From CALGFH01 sp045807325 (lineage in GTDB: Bacteria; Actinomycetota; CALGFH01), in NCBI GenBank assembly GCA_045807325.1, contig JBJMHP010000083.1, positions 1 through 27,441 on the forward strand: DNA of 27,441 nt. Direction: 5' to 3'. This document shows positions 1 through 8,860 of the stretch, piece after piece. The notes under the pieces were generated by a model that did no database searches, was not told the origin of the DNA, and worked only from the letters and a program-made list of their open reading frames with translations. How positions within the stretch are numbered: position 1 is the first letter of the stretch; every line of letters starts with the position of its first letter. A program made the translations under genes and the position numbers.

Positions 1-19
1 TGCGGCCGCCGGCTGCTGA
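1..19 (+). CDS. 3' end of an upstream coding sequence (partial)
   Basis: The frame running through 2-19 is open from the window edge and ends in TGA at 17-19, two bases before the ATG at 22. The TGA-CC-ATG spacing is the same as at two clear operon junctions later in the window (21301-21308 and 21510-21517). This makes an upstream cotranscribed gene likely, but only about five codons are visible and nothing can be said about its product. Confidence 0.3.
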
Positions 20-21
20 CC

Positions 22-1038
22 ATGCCCCCGGCCCGGCCCGGCCAGCCCCGGCTGGGGCCGGCCGACCGGGCCGCTCGGCGGCTGCGGGCGCTGGCCCCGC
101 TGGCCAGCGCCGTCGGGGTCGCCCTGCTGGTCCTGGCCGTGGTGGGCAGCGCCTTCGTGGCCGGGCGGCTGACCCGGACCACCCCGTCGGCCCCGACGGT
201 CGCGCCGACCACCACCGTGCCCGGGTTCCTCGACGAGGGCCCCGAGACCGGCCGGCGCGACTTCAACTGGGAGGCCCGGGCCGGCGGGATCACGGTCAAG
301 CTGCGCAGCCTCACCGTCGGCACCGGCTTCACCCGCCTCGAGCTGCACGTCGACGGGGTCCGCCGCAACCTCGAGATCGGCTCCCTCCAGGGGCTGCGGA
401 TCCGCGACCGCCACGGCCGGGACCTGCTGGCCGGCGAGGACCTGGCCACCATCGCCACCGCGGCCAGCCGGCCCAACCCCTCCGGCGGGGTCGACACCGA
501 GGTCGTGCTCGACCGGCCCCTCGACCTGCAGGCCGTGGGCAGCGTGGAGCTGAGCGGGCTGACCGTGGCCCGCTGGGTCGAGGAGCTGCTGGACGGCTCC
601 CTGCTCGACCGGGAGCTGCGGCGCAAGGCCGCCGACACCCTCGACGACAGCTCCTGGCTGACCGAGCGCGGCAGCTGCCCCGACTGCCGGCTGCGGGTGA
701 CCTGCCAGTACTGCCGCACCATCCGCGTCGTCGGGTCCAGCTACCACCGCGGCCGGATGACGATCGCCGTCGAGGCCCTGGACCGGGTCGAGCGGACGGC
801 CCTCAACCCGTCGCGGCGGCAGGTCCTGGTCACCAGCGACGGCGGCGTCTCCGAGCTGACCGGCTGGGTCGACGGGACCGGCGGCACCGCCGCCATCTCG
901 GTCGGCGCCGAGGAGCTGGCCGCCACCGTGGTCGGCGACGCCGACACCGGCCAGCCCATGACCTTCGAGGTCCGCGTCCAGGCCCAGGCCGAGCAGGCCC
1001 TCCGCGGCGGCTGGACGATCCGGCAGGCGGTCGGCTGA
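22..1038 (+). CDS. Single-pass membrane-anchored protein with an extracytoplasmic CxxC pair, paralogue of the next gene
   Basis: This is a 338-residue protein of unknown function. An Arg-rich N-terminus (about residues 1-22) precedes one hydrophobic segment (about 23-48). A Thr/Pro linker and a beta-rich domain follow, so the bulk probably lies outside the membrane. Two CxxC pairs (C219/C222 and C228/C231) could bind zinc or form disulfides. The stretch around residues 85-190, with GGITVKLRSLTVG followed by a GLRIRDRHG-like segment, resembles the equivalent part of the next protein in order and spacing, so the two look like tandem paralogues. Its stop overlaps the next start as TGATG at 1036-1040. 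It is placed in one transcript with the protease and hydrolase downstream. I recognise no named family; the domain is loosely like DUF4352-type extracellular beta-sandwich domains, which is a guess. Confidence 0.75.
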   Translation: MPPARPGQPRLGPADRAARRLRALAPLASAVGVALLVLAVVGSAFVAGRLTRTTPSAPTVAPTTTVPGFLDEGPETGRRDFNWEARAGGITVKLRSLTVGTGFTRLELHVDGVRRNLEIGSLQGLRIRDRHGRDLLAGEDLATIATAASRPNPSGGVDTEVVLDRPLDLQAVGSVELSGLTVARWVEELLDGSLLDRELRRKAADTLDDSSWLTERGSCPDCRLRVTCQYCRTIRVVGSSYHRGRMTIAVEALDRVERTALNPSRRQVLVTSDGGVSELTGWVDGTGGTAAISVGAEELAATVVGDADTGQPMTFEVRVQAQAEQALRGGWTIRQAVG

Positions 1039-2108
1039 TGCGAGCCTGGTGCCCCCGCTGCGACGCCGTCCGCCCGGGCGAGACCGTCTGCCCCGAGTGC
1101 GCCACCGCGCTGGCCACCCTGGAGGACACCGCCCCGGCCGACTCCCAGCCCGACCTGCCGCCGCCCGAGGAGGTGACGGCGCCCCCGCCGGCCCCCGCGA
1201 GGCTGCGGATCGCCCTGGCCGCGGCCACCCTGGTCGTGGCCGGCCTGGCCTTCGTGGCCGGCCGCAGCATCGCCCGCCCGGCCGCGCCGGCCGCCACCGC
1301 CGCCCCGGCGACCTCCACCACCGCCCCCGAGCCGGGGGCCGACCGGCGCCAGCTGGGCTGGAGCGGCCGCGGCGGCGGCCTCAGCGTCACCGCCGTCGAG
1401 GTCAGCCGCCTGGCCACCGAGCAGCGGGAGACGGTGGCCGCGGTCATCTTCCGCATCCAGGGCCTGCCCGGCGACCAGCGGGTGCTCGCCCTGCGGGGGC
1501 TGCGGCTGCTCGACCGCGGCGGGGGCGTGTTCGCCAGCGTCGAGCAGCGCCCGGTCGGCCGCGAGGCCGGCGCCCCGGTCGAGCCGGTCGGCGGCGCCCC
1601 CGGCACCTACCGGGTCCTCACCGGGCCCGCGCCCCGGCTGTCCTCGCTGGCCAGGATCGACCTGGCCGGCGTGGTCACCGTCCAGCCCCACGACCAGACG
1701 ATCGCCCTGGACACCTCCGGGCCCTGGCCGTCCGGGCCCCGGATGCGGGCCATCGACCCCGGCCCGCGCGACGCCGTCCGGGTCGACCTCGGCTTCGTCC
1801 GTATCCAGGGGGTCGACATGCGGCTCCGGGTGACCTCGGCGTTCGTCCGCGACGGGCAGGCGCTGGTGGTGGTCGACGCCTCCTCCGGGTTCCGCGGGGT
1901 GCCGGGCGAGTTCCTGCCTCTGGGGGCCGAGCTGCGGGCCGGGGACCGGGTCCTGTGCACCCGGACCTCGCTGCTGGGCGAGGACCTCAGCCAGCAGGCC
2001 GCCCAGGGGATCGTGCTCGACTGCCCGACCAGGCAGGTGCCGCGGCTCACCGTGGCCCTGGGCGTAGGTGCCAGAATCCTCCCGTTCGACGCCAGCCTCA
2101 GGCCCTAG
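1038..2108 (+). CDS. Zinc-ribbon, single-TM protein with extracytoplasmic domain
   Basis: This 356-residue protein has an N-terminal zinc ribbon (C5, C8, C18, C21), an acidic Pro-rich linker, one transmembrane helix (about 56-76), an Ala/Thr/Pro linker and a C-terminal beta-rich domain. The layout matches a membrane protein with a cytosolic zinc ribbon and an external sensing or binding domain. It is related to the preceding protein: GGLSVTAVEVSRL corresponds to GGITVKLRSLTVG there, and GLRLLDRGGGVF to GLRIRDRHGRDL. The ATG at 1038 shares its A with the preceding TGA, which implies translational coupling. The protease gene begins 20 bp downstream behind a GGAGG. The function is unknown; a role in the same envelope-linked process as the downstream protease is inferred from operon position only. 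Confidence 0.75.
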   Translation: MRAWCPRCDAVRPGETVCPECATALATLEDTAPADSQPDLPPPEEVTAPPPAPARLRIALAAATLVVAGLAFVAGRSIARPAAPAATAAPATSTTAPEPGADRRQLGWSGRGGGLSVTAVEVSRLATEQRETVAAVIFRIQGLPGDQRVLALRGLRLLDRGGGVFASVEQRPVGREAGAPVEPVGGAPGTYRVLTGPAPRLSSLARIDLAGVVTVQPHDQTIALDTSGPWPSGPRMRAIDPGPRDAVRVDLGFVRIQGVDMRLRVTSAFVRDGQALVVVDASSGFRGVPGEFLPLGAELRAGDRVLCTRTSLLGEDLSQQAAQGIVLDCPTRQVPRLTVALGVGARILPFDASLRP

Positions 2109-2128
2109 CCGCCGCCCGCGGAGGTCCC

Positions 2129-3679
2129 ATGCCCGACGACGAGGAGCACCCCGAACCCGAAGCCGAACCAACCGCCCGGGACCGGGCCCGGCGCCGGGAC
2201 CGGCCGCTGGTCCAGCGGGCGATCGTCTCCGACGCCCTCATGGACCCCGAGGAGCGGGAGCGGATCGGCTTCGACCCCAGCCCCGGGGCCCGCATCCCGG
2301 TGGTGGTCGAGCTCAACCTGCGCCACCGCGACGGGCTCGCCGGCGCCGCCGAGCAGTTCCGGGCCCACTACGCGGTCACCCTGCCCGACGCCCCCGAGCC
2401 GGACCGGGTGGCCGACACCTACTTCCGCTGCGAGCTCACCGAGGCCGAGATCCTGCGCCTGGTCGAGGCCGACCAGCGCCAGGAGGACGCCTCGCGGCGG
2501 GCCATCTACCGGGTCTGGCCCGACTTCCCGGTCCACCCGCTGATCGACGCCTCCTGCGCCACCGTCAAGGCGGACGCGGCCAGGCGCTCCTTCGACGCCA
2601 GCGGCCGCGGCATCACCTGGGCGGTGCTGGACTCGGGCATCGACGCCGACCACCCCCACTTCCGCCGCTACGAGAACCTCAAGGGCGACGTGGCCAGCCT
2701 GCACCGCGACTTCACCCGGCCGGGCACCCCCGAGCTGGGCGGCGCCCTGGTCGACCGGTTCGGCCACGGCACCCACGTGGCCGGCATCATCGCCGGCGGC
2801 CTGCCGGCCCGGATGCCCCGGGGCACGGATCTCCGGGTGGTGGAGCGGGTCTTCGACCCGGCCCGGCCCGACATCCCCCGGGTCCAGGACCGCCAGATCG
2901 GCCAGCCCGACATGCTGGCCGGGATGGCCCGGGAGACCAGGCTGGTCAGTTTGAAAGTATTGGACGACCAGGGCGACGGCCGGTCCATGAACGTGCTGCG
3001 GGCGCTCGAGTACGTGCGCAAGGACGTCAACGGCTACGGCAAGCTGCTGCGGGTCCACGGGGTCAACCTCAGCCTGGGCTATGAGTTCGACCCCAAGTGG
3101 TTCGCCTGCGGCCAGAGCCCCATCTGCTCCGAGGTCGACCGCCTGGTCCGCTCCGGGGTGGTGGTGGTCGTGGCCGCCGGCAACACCGGCTACGGCAGCC
3201 TCACCGCCCTGGCCCGCCAGACCAACGTCGGGCTGACCATGACCATCAACGACCCCGGCAACGCCGACCTGGCCATCACCGTGGGCGCCACCCACCGGGA
3301 CATGCCCCACACCTACGGGGTGTCGTACTTCTCCTCCAAGGGCCCCACCGGCGACGGGCGGCCCAAGCCGGACCTGGTCGCCCCGGGCGAGCGGATCACC
3401 TCGGCCGCCGCCGGCAAGGCGCTGGCCAGCGCCTTCCCCGACGGCCAGGCCCCGGCGCCGACCCGGACGGCGGTGTACGTGGAGGACTCGGGGACCAGCA
3501 TGGCCGCCCCGCACGTGTCGGGGGCGGTGGCCGACTTCCTGTCCATCCGCCGGGAGTTCATCGGCCGCCCCGACGAGGTCAAGCGGATCTTCCTGGAGTC
3601 GGCGACCTCGCTGGGCCGCGAGCGCTACTTCCAGGGCCACGGCCTGGTCGACCTGATGCGGGCCATCCAGTCGATCTGA
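2129..3679 (+). CDS. S8 (subtilisin-family) serine protease, probably intracellular
   Basis: The 516-residue product carries the full subtilase triad: Asp168 in WAVLDSGID, His213 in FGHGTHVAGI and Ser457 in DSGTSMAAPH. The oxyanion Asn352 lies in VVAAGNTG. Residues 1-150 are charged and contain an inhibitor I9-like stretch (about 52-140), which may be a propeptide or a regulatory domain. There is no signal peptide or transmembrane helix, so the protein is expected in the cytosol unless exported by another route. The start at 2129 is chosen because GGAGG at 2120-2124 precedes it and the residues upstream in the same frame overlap the real membrane-protein gene. The alpha/beta hydrolase follows after 21 bp, suggesting a functional pair. 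The substrate is unknown. Family assignment is secure; biological role is not. Confidence 0.93.
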   Translation: MPDDEEHPEPEAEPTARDRARRRDRPLVQRAIVSDALMDPEERERIGFDPSPGARIPVVVELNLRHRDGLAGAAEQFRAHYAVTLPDAPEPDRVADTYFRCELTEAEILRLVEADQRQEDASRRAIYRVWPDFPVHPLIDASCATVKADAARRSFDASGRGITWAVLDSGIDADHPHFRRYENLKGDVASLHRDFTRPGTPELGGALVDRFGHGTHVAGIIAGGLPARMPRGTDLRVVERVFDPARPDIPRVQDRQIGQPDMLAGMARETRLVSLKVLDDQGDGRSMNVLRALEYVRKDVNGYGKLLRVHGVNLSLGYEFDPKWFACGQSPICSEVDRLVRSGVVVVVAAGNTGYGSLTALARQTNVGLTMTINDPGNADLAITVGATHRDMPHTYGVSYFSSKGPTGDGRPKPDLVAPGERITSAAAGKALASAFPDGQAPAPTRTAVYVEDSGTSMAAPHVSGAVADFLSIRREFIGRPDEVKRIFLESATSLGRERYFQGHGLVDLMRAIQSI

Positions 3680-3700
3680 GATCTGAGAGGAGCAACCACC

Positions 3701-5020
3701 ATGGCAGGCGAGATCGCCGGACGGCCCCACTGGGAGGTCGGCTTCGACGAGCGCGGCAACCCCGACCAGGGCGAGGTCGCGGCCCTGCTGGCCGAGCTGC
3801 CCGGCCAGGACCTGACCGACCTGCTGGTCTTCTCCCACGGCTGGAACAGCGACCGCGGCCAGGCCCGCCGGCTCTACCAGCTGTACTTCCAGCAGGTCCC
3901 GGGGCTGCTCGCCCAGGGGGGCAGCCAGGCGCGGGTCGGCACCCTCGGGGTGGTGTGGCCGTCCAAGCGCTGGGCCGACGAGCCCGAGCCGGCCGGCGAC
4001 CTGGCCGGCGGGGGCGCGGCCGACCTCGGCGACGCCGCCCCGGCGGCCCCGCCCGCCGACCCGGCCCTGGTCGAGGACCTCAAGGACGTCTTCCCGGGCG
4101 ACGACCAGCGCCGGGCCCTGGACGAGCTGGCCCGGCTGCTGGCCGAGCGGCCCGAGGACCCGGCCGCCCTGGCCCGGTTCCAGACCCTGATGGGGGAGCT
4201 GGCCACCACCCCCGACGCGGACCCGGCCGGCGAGGACCAGGGCGAGACGGCCCTGCTGGAGGACACCCCCGAGGAGGTGTTCGGCCGCTTCGCCGACGCC
4301 GTGCCCCGGACCGGCGAGGGCGGCGCGGCCGGCCTCGGCGACGCCTTCGGGCGGCTGTGGAACGGGGCCAAGGAGGCGCTGCGCCAGCTCACCTACTTCG
4401 AGATGAAGAAGCGGGCCGGGGTGGTCGGCCGGCAGGGCCTTGGCCCGCTGCTGGGCCGCATCCACCAGGCCGACCCCGAGGTCCGCATCCATCTGCTCGG
4501 CCACAGCTTCGGGGCCCGGCTGGTCTCCTTCGCCCTGGCCGGCCTGCCCGACCCGGCCAGGTCGCCGGTCAAGTCGCTGTACCTGCTCCAGGGCGCGTTC
4601 TCGCACTTCGCGTTCGCCGACGCCCTGCCCATGGACCGGTCACGCGGCGGCGCCCTCAAGGGCATGGCGGCCAGGGTCGACGGCCCCCTGGTGGCCTCGT
4701 TCTCGGTCCACGACATGGCCGTGGGCAAGCTGTACCCGCTGGCCTCGCTCAGCTCCCGGGACGACGCGGCCGGGCTGGAGGACCGGCTGTTCCGCTGGGG
4801 CGGGATCGGCCACGACGGCGCCCAGGCGGTCGAGGCCACCGTGACCACCCTGGGCCCGGTCGGCACCGCCTACCCGTTCCAGCGGGGCCGCTTCGTCAAC
4901 CTCGACGGCAACGCCGTCATCAACCGCGGCGGCCCCCCGGCCGGCGCCCACTCCGACATCTTCCACCCCGAGCTGGTCTGGGCCGGCCTGGCCGCCGCCG
5001 GCCTGGCCGCCCGCGGCTAG
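3701..5020 (+). CDS. Alpha/beta hydrolase-fold protein
   Basis: This 439-residue hydrolase has an N-terminal LLVFSHGWNSD motif, typical of the oxyanion loop of alpha/beta hydrolases. The nucleophile elbow is GHSFG, with Ser269. A C-terminal GAHSDIFHPE offers His417 as the likely catalytic histidine. Between them, residues about 95-215 form an acidic Ala/Pro-rich insertion, perhaps a lid or linker. No signal peptide is visible. GAGAGGAG-like purines at about 3684-3692 (GAGAGGAG) sit well before the ATG at 3701. The family contains esterases, lipases and thioesterases, and the sequence does not decide among them. The tight pairing with the S8 protease, both lacking export signals, suggests a joint intracellular task. 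It is convergent with the FtsH-like gene, with only 10 bp between stops. Confidence 0.85.
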   Translation: MAGEIAGRPHWEVGFDERGNPDQGEVAALLAELPGQDLTDLLVFSHGWNSDRGQARRLYQLYFQQVPGLLAQGGSQARVGTLGVVWPSKRWADEPEPAGDLAGGGAADLGDAAPAAPPADPALVEDLKDVFPGDDQRRALDELARLLAERPEDPAALARFQTLMGELATTPDADPAGEDQGETALLEDTPEEVFGRFADAVPRTGEGGAAGLGDAFGRLWNGAKEALRQLTYFEMKKRAGVVGRQGLGPLLGRIHQADPEVRIHLLGHSFGARLVSFALAGLPDPARSPVKSLYLLQGAFSHFAFADALPMDRSRGGALKGMAARVDGPLVASFSVHDMAVGKLYPLASLSSRDDAAGLEDRLFRWGGIGHDGAQAVEATVTTLGPVGTAYPFQRGRFVNLDGNAVINRGGPPAGAHSDIFHPELVWAGLAAAGLAARG

Positions 5021-5029
5021 TCCGGGCGG
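5007..5029. terminator. Candidate bidirectional terminator hairpin between convergent genes
   Basis: A 7-bp perfect inverted repeat (CCGCCCG at 5007-5013, CGGGCGG at 5023-5029) with a 9-nt loop spans the end of the hydrolase gene and the gap before the FtsH-like stop. No T tract follows on either strand, so any intrinsic termination would be of the GC-hairpin type. It may be coincidental in DNA this GC-rich. Confidence 0.35.
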
Positions 5030-5030
5030 G

Positions 5031-7058
5031 TCACCACTCGAACTCGCCGTCGGCCGGGGCCCGGGTGCTCGGGCTGCCCGTGCCGGTGCCCGGGGGCGGG
5101 CTGGGGCGGGGGGCGGGCGGGACGGTGCCGGGACCGCTGTCGCGGGGGGAGGCCTCCAGCAGGGCCGGGGTGTGCCAGCTGTCGCCGACCAGCTCCAGGA
5201 CCGGCCGCCAGGCCGGGGTGGCCCGGGCCACGGCCTTGGACTGCATCAGCTCCTCGAGCTCCTCGCCACCGACCTCGTCCTTCTCCAGCAGCCGCTCCGA
5301 CAGGGCGCGCACGGCCGGCTCGTTGGCCCGCAGCAGCTCCACCGCCTGCTGCTTGGCCTCGGCCAGCAGGTCGCCGATGGCCTTGCGGTTGTCGGGGTTG
5401 CCGAGGATGGCCCCCAGCGGGCCGTCGTTGAAGCCGCCCTGGGGCAGGACCCCGTAGGAGATGAGGTTCTCGCCCATGCCGAGCAGCCCCAGCATGATGG
5501 CGGCCTGGCTGGTGGCGTGGCGCAGGTCCGAGCTGGGGCCGGTGGTGGTCTCGCCGAACCAGATCTCCTCGGCGGCCAGCCCGCCCAGGGCGACCACGAT
5601 GTCGCGGCGCATGTCCTCGCGCAGCTCGGTATGGCGCTCCTCCAGCGGCGTCCGGTAGACCACGCCCAGGGTGTCGCGCCGCTTGATGATCGAGGCCACC
5701 TGGATCTGGTCGTCCAGCTCCAGGATGTAGGCCAGCACGGCGTGGCCGGCCTCGTGGAAGGCGGTCATCTGGCGGTCCCGGGCCGAGGTCTTGGTCGGCT
5801 CCTTGAGGCCGATCTCCTCGGTCACCTTGGCCGTCCACAGGTCGTCGAAGCGGAGCTTGTCGCGCCCGTCGACCAGGGCGAAGATCAGCGCCTCGTTGAC
5901 CAGGTTCTTGATCTGGGCCGGGCTGAACCCGTAGGTCGCCCTGCCCAGGCGGGGGATGTCGACCGGCTCGTGGGGCACCTTGTCCAGGTAGTACTGGATG
6001 ATGTCCTCACGGCCCGGCCCCGACGGCAGGCCGACGTGCAGCTTGCGGTCGAAGCGGCCGGGCCGCAGCAGGGCCGGGTCCAGGGTCGCGGCCTGGTTGG
6101 TGGCCCCGATCACCATCACGTTGAACTGGGGGACCTTGGGCTTGCCGAGGTGCAGGACCCGCTTGACGTGGCGCCACAGCCCCTTGGGCATGATCATGCC
6201 GTCCATCTGGATCAGCAGCTCGTTGACGTACATGCCGCCCATGCCGCCGCCCATGCCCGGGGCCATGATGATCCGCAGCGGCCCCCTGGCCCAGCGGTGG
6301 CGGCCGGTGTCGGCCGGGGAGCTGGCCGTGGAGACGGCGCCGCGGCTGCCGCCGACGGCGTCCAGCTCGTCCAGGAAGATCACGGCCCCGCCGTACTTGC
6401 GGGCCAGCTTCCGGGCCTTCTTGAACAGCCGCATGATGCGCAGGTTGCCCACGCCCATGAACATGTTGTTGAAGCTGGTGCCCGAGGCGTACACGAACGG
6501 GACCCTGGCCGAGCCGGCGATCGCCTTGCCGAGCAGGGTCTTGCCCGTGCCCGGCGGCCCCTCGAACAGGATCCCGTGGGGTGGGTAGCCGCCGGCGTCG
6601 CGGAACCGTTTGAACCCCTGGAACAGGGTGAGGGCTTCCTTGGTCGACTCGACGATCTCGGGCTGGCCGCGGACGTCGTCGAAGCTGACGTCGTACTCGC
6701 GCGGGTAGATGACGTAGGTCTGGCCGCGGGCCAGGAACCAGAAGATGGCCACGAACTGCAGGATCATCACGGACATGAGGAAGACCAGGTACATGGCCAT
6801 CCCCATGATCGCGAGCGGCAGCGCCAAGGTGGCCTTCCAGAGGTTGAACTCGGGGGCCAGCGGGTGGTTGGTCTTGATCAGGTAGCCGCGGAACTCGGGC
6901 GACACCCGGGGGTCGCCGCCCAGGACGTCCCACCAGTCCAGGCCGCGGTTGGACCGGTACATCATGTACATGACGGGGATGAGCAGGGCATACAGGATGG
7001 CCGCGATGAGCAGCAGCCGCAGGGTCTTCCTGATCGTGTATCGGAGTGGCTGACTCAC
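5031..7058 (-). CDS. FtsH-like membrane-bound AAA+ zinc metalloprotease (divergent)
   Basis: The 675-residue protein starts with GTG at 7058 behind GGAAGG at 7068-7073 (spacing 9); an ATG at 7160 is possible but lies in the probable promoter region. The first membrane segment is at about residues 10-35. A short loop of about 50 residues precedes a second, long hydrophobic stretch of about 35 residues that could be one or two helices. The AAA+ module has Walker A GPPGTGKT (167-174), Walker B IFLDELDA (227-234) and the DPALLRPGRFDR region. The protease domain has HEAGH (His435, Glu436, His439) and the third ligand candidate Asp511 in SSDLRHAT. FtsH enzymes degrade membrane and soluble proteins at the cytoplasmic face. 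Oddities are a Gly/Met-rich insertion after Walker B, a second insertion before VIGATNQ, and a Pro-rich C-terminal tail. Confidence 0.92.
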   Translation of the reverse strand: MSQPLRYTIRKTLRLLLIAAILYALLIPVMYMMYRSNRGLDWWDVLGGDPRVSPEFRGYLIKTNHPLAPEFNLWKATLALPLAIMGMAMYLVFLMSVMILQFVAIFWFLARGQTYVIYPREYDVSFDDVRGQPEIVESTKEALTLFQGFKRFRDAGGYPPHGILFEGPPGTGKTLLGKAIAGSARVPFVYASGTSFNNMFMGVGNLRIMRLFKKARKLARKYGGAVIFLDELDAVGGSRGAVSTASSPADTGRHRWARGPLRIIMAPGMGGGMGGMYVNELLIQMDGMIMPKGLWRHVKRVLHLGKPKVPQFNVMVIGATNQAATLDPALLRPGRFDRKLHVGLPSGPGREDIIQYYLDKVPHEPVDIPRLGRATYGFSPAQIKNLVNEALIFALVDGRDKLRFDDLWTAKVTEEIGLKEPTKTSARDRQMTAFHEAGHAVLAYILELDDQIQVASIIKRRDTLGVVYRTPLEERHTELREDMRRDIVVALGGLAAEEIWFGETTTGPSSDLRHATSQAAIMLGLLGMGENLISYGVLPQGGFNDGPLGAILGNPDNRKAIGDLLAEAKQQAVELLRANEPAVRALSERLLEKDEVGGEELEELMQSKAVARATPAWRPVLELVGDSWHTPALLEASPRDSGPGTVPPAPRPSPPPGTGTGSPSTRAPADGEFEW

Positions 7059-7230
7059 GGACCCCCGCCTTCCTGCCGCCTGCTCATGCCAACGGGCCTG
7101 CTCACATTGCCTACGAGTATGACCCCAGGCCCCCGATACCGCTATAGCGCGGGGGGTCACCCTCTGGCCGTACGCGGGGGACAGCGCCTAGACTGCCAGC
7201 CTGACCACCCCCAAGGAGGTTGCTTCGCCC
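7059..7230. promoter_or_regulatory. Divergent intergenic region between the FtsH-like and amidohydrolase genes
   Basis: This 172-bp gap must hold the promoters of both divergent genes. It is less GC-rich than its surroundings, with TATGAC (7119-7124), CGCTATAGCG (a 10-bp perfect palindrome at 7140-7149) and TAGACT (about 7189-7194). The TAGACT could serve as a -10 box for the amidohydrolase. AAGGAGG at 7213-7219 is the ribosome-binding site for the GTG at 7231. No convincing -35/-10 pair can be fixed by eye. Confidence 0.45.
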
Positions 7231-8832
7231 GTGCCCGGCCTTGCGGTCATCGCCCACACCGTCTGGGGGGCGGCCGGGTCCAGTCTCCACGATCCTCGCA
7301 ACCGTCTCGGCGACGCCCTCGGCCGTCGGCTGGACCTGGCCGTGGCCGTGGAGAGCGGGCGCATCACCGCGGTCGTGCCGGCCGCCGAGGCGGCCGCCCT
7401 GGGGGCGGACCGGGTGGTCGACCTGGGGGATGCCACCCTGATGCCCGGGTTCGTCGACGCCCACGTGCACCTGTCGGCCACCGGCCTGGCCGACCACGGC
7501 CCCGACCTGCGCCAGGCCCGCTCGGTGGCCGAGCTGCTGGACCGGGTCCGGGCGGCCGCCTCGGCCGCACCGATGGGGCTGGTGTGGGGCGACGGCTGGG
7601 ACGAGACCCGCTTCGACACCCCTGAGCTGCCGTCGCCGGCCGAGCTGGCCGAGGCGGCCGGCGGCCGCCCGGTGTACCTGTCGCGGGTCGACGGCCACCA
7701 GGGCCTGGCCACCCTGGACGTCCTCGGCGACTCCGGGGCGCTGGAGGCGCCCGGCTGCGACCGCGACCCGGCCGGCGTCCCCACCGGGGCGACCAGGGGC
7801 GAGGCCAACCACCTGGCCCGCCGCCACGCCCTGGACAGCCTGCCCGCGGACAGGCTGTGGGCCGCCCAGGACGCCGCCCTGGCCCAGGCGGCCAGCCGCG
7901 GGGTGGCCTGCGTGCACGAGATGGGCGGTCCCGACATCGCCGGCCGGCGCGACTTCGAGCTGCTGCTGGACCGGGTCGAGACCCTGCCCATCGAGGTGGT
8001 CGGCTACTGGGGCGACCTGGACCTCGAGTACGCCACCGACCGCAAGCTGGCCCAGGTCGGCGGGGACCTGTTCCTGGACGGGTCGCTGGGCTCCCACACC
8101 GCCGCCCTCTCCACCGCCTACGACGACCGGCCCGACACCTCCGGGGTGCTGTACCACGACGACGCCGAGCTGACCGAGCTGTACGTGCGGGCCAGCCAGG
8201 CCGGCATCCAGGTCGGCGTGCACGCCATCGGCGACGTGGCCATCGGCCAGGCCCTGCGCTGCGCCCGCCGGGCCGTGAAGGCGGTCGGGCCGACCGCGTT
8301 CCGGGGCTGCCGGCACCGGGTCGAGCACGTCGAGCTGCTCGGCGCCGACGGCGCCGACCGGATGGCCGAGCTGGGGCTGGCGGCCAGCGTCCAGCCGGGC
8401 TTCGACGCCGCCTGGGGCGGCCCCGACGGCATGTACGCCCGCCGGCTCGGGCCCCGCCGGGCCAAGAGCATGAACCCCTTCGCCGACCTGTGGCGCCGCG
8501 GCGTGCCCACCGGCGGCTCCTCCGACGCCCACGTCACCCCCCTGGATCCCTGGCATGGGGTGGCCGCGGCCGTCCACCACCACCGGCCCAGCCAGCGCCT
8601 GGGCCTGCCGGTGGCCCTGGAGGTGTTCACCCTGGGGGGCAGGATCCTGGCCCGCCAGGAGCGGGTCAGCGGCACCATCGAGCCCGGCCAGCGGGCCGAC
8701 CTGACCGCCTTCGCCGGCGACGTGCTGGCCGCCGACCCCTCGGAGCTGGAGGGCGGCGAGGCCATCTTCACCATGGTCGCCGGCCGCCTGGCCCACGGGC
8801 CCGACGAGCTGGAGGTCCCGGCCGGCAGCTGA
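7231..8832 (+). CDS. Amidohydrolase family 3 metal-dependent hydrolase (YtcJ-like)
   Basis: The 533-residue protein has the layout of YtcJ-type amidohydrolases. An N-terminal beta-sandwich (about 1-70) leads into GFVDAHVHL, with metal-ligand histidines H78 and H80. A TIM barrel follows with SRVDGHQGL, HAIGDVAIGQ, CRHRVEHVELL and GGSSDAHVTPLDPW. The last segment holds the expected metal-binding Asp. The C-terminal part closes the sandwich with GTIEPGQRADLTAF, typical of amidohydrolases. Members hydrolyse C-N bonds of amides and N-substituted formamides; the substrate here is unknown. The GTG start at 7231 follows AAGGAGG by 11 nt. The gene seems to be transcribed alone: it is divergent from FtsH and separated by 86 bp from the next operon, which has its own palindromic promoter region. 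Confidence 0.88.
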   Translation: MPGLAVIAHTVWGAAGSSLHDPRNRLGDALGRRLDLAVAVESGRITAVVPAAEAAALGADRVVDLGDATLMPGFVDAHVHLSATGLADHGPDLRQARSVAELLDRVRAAASAAPMGLVWGDGWDETRFDTPELPSPAELAEAAGGRPVYLSRVDGHQGLATLDVLGDSGALEAPGCDRDPAGVPTGATRGEANHLARRHALDSLPADRLWAAQDAALAQAASRGVACVHEMGGPDIAGRRDFELLLDRVETLPIEVVGYWGDLDLEYATDRKLAQVGGDLFLDGSLGSHTAALSTAYDDRPDTSGVLYHDDAELTELYVRASQAGIQVGVHAIGDVAIGQALRCARRAVKAVGPTAFRGCRHRVEHVELLGADGADRMAELGLAASVQPGFDAAWGGPDGMYARRLGPRRAKSMNPFADLWRRGVPTGGSSDAHVTPLDPWHGVAAAVHHHRPSQRLGLPVALEVFTLGGRILARQERVSGTIEPGQRADLTAFAGDVLAADPSELEGGEAIFTMVAGRLAHGPDELEVPAGS

Positions 8833-8860
8833 GCTTCGGCGGGTGGACCTGAAGCCCCAG

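Noticed and set aside
7140..7149. CGCTATAGCG palindrome as an operator
   Set aside because: It is short (10 bp), its position relative to any promoter is unclear, and such palindromes occur by chance; it is mentioned only within the intergenic region.
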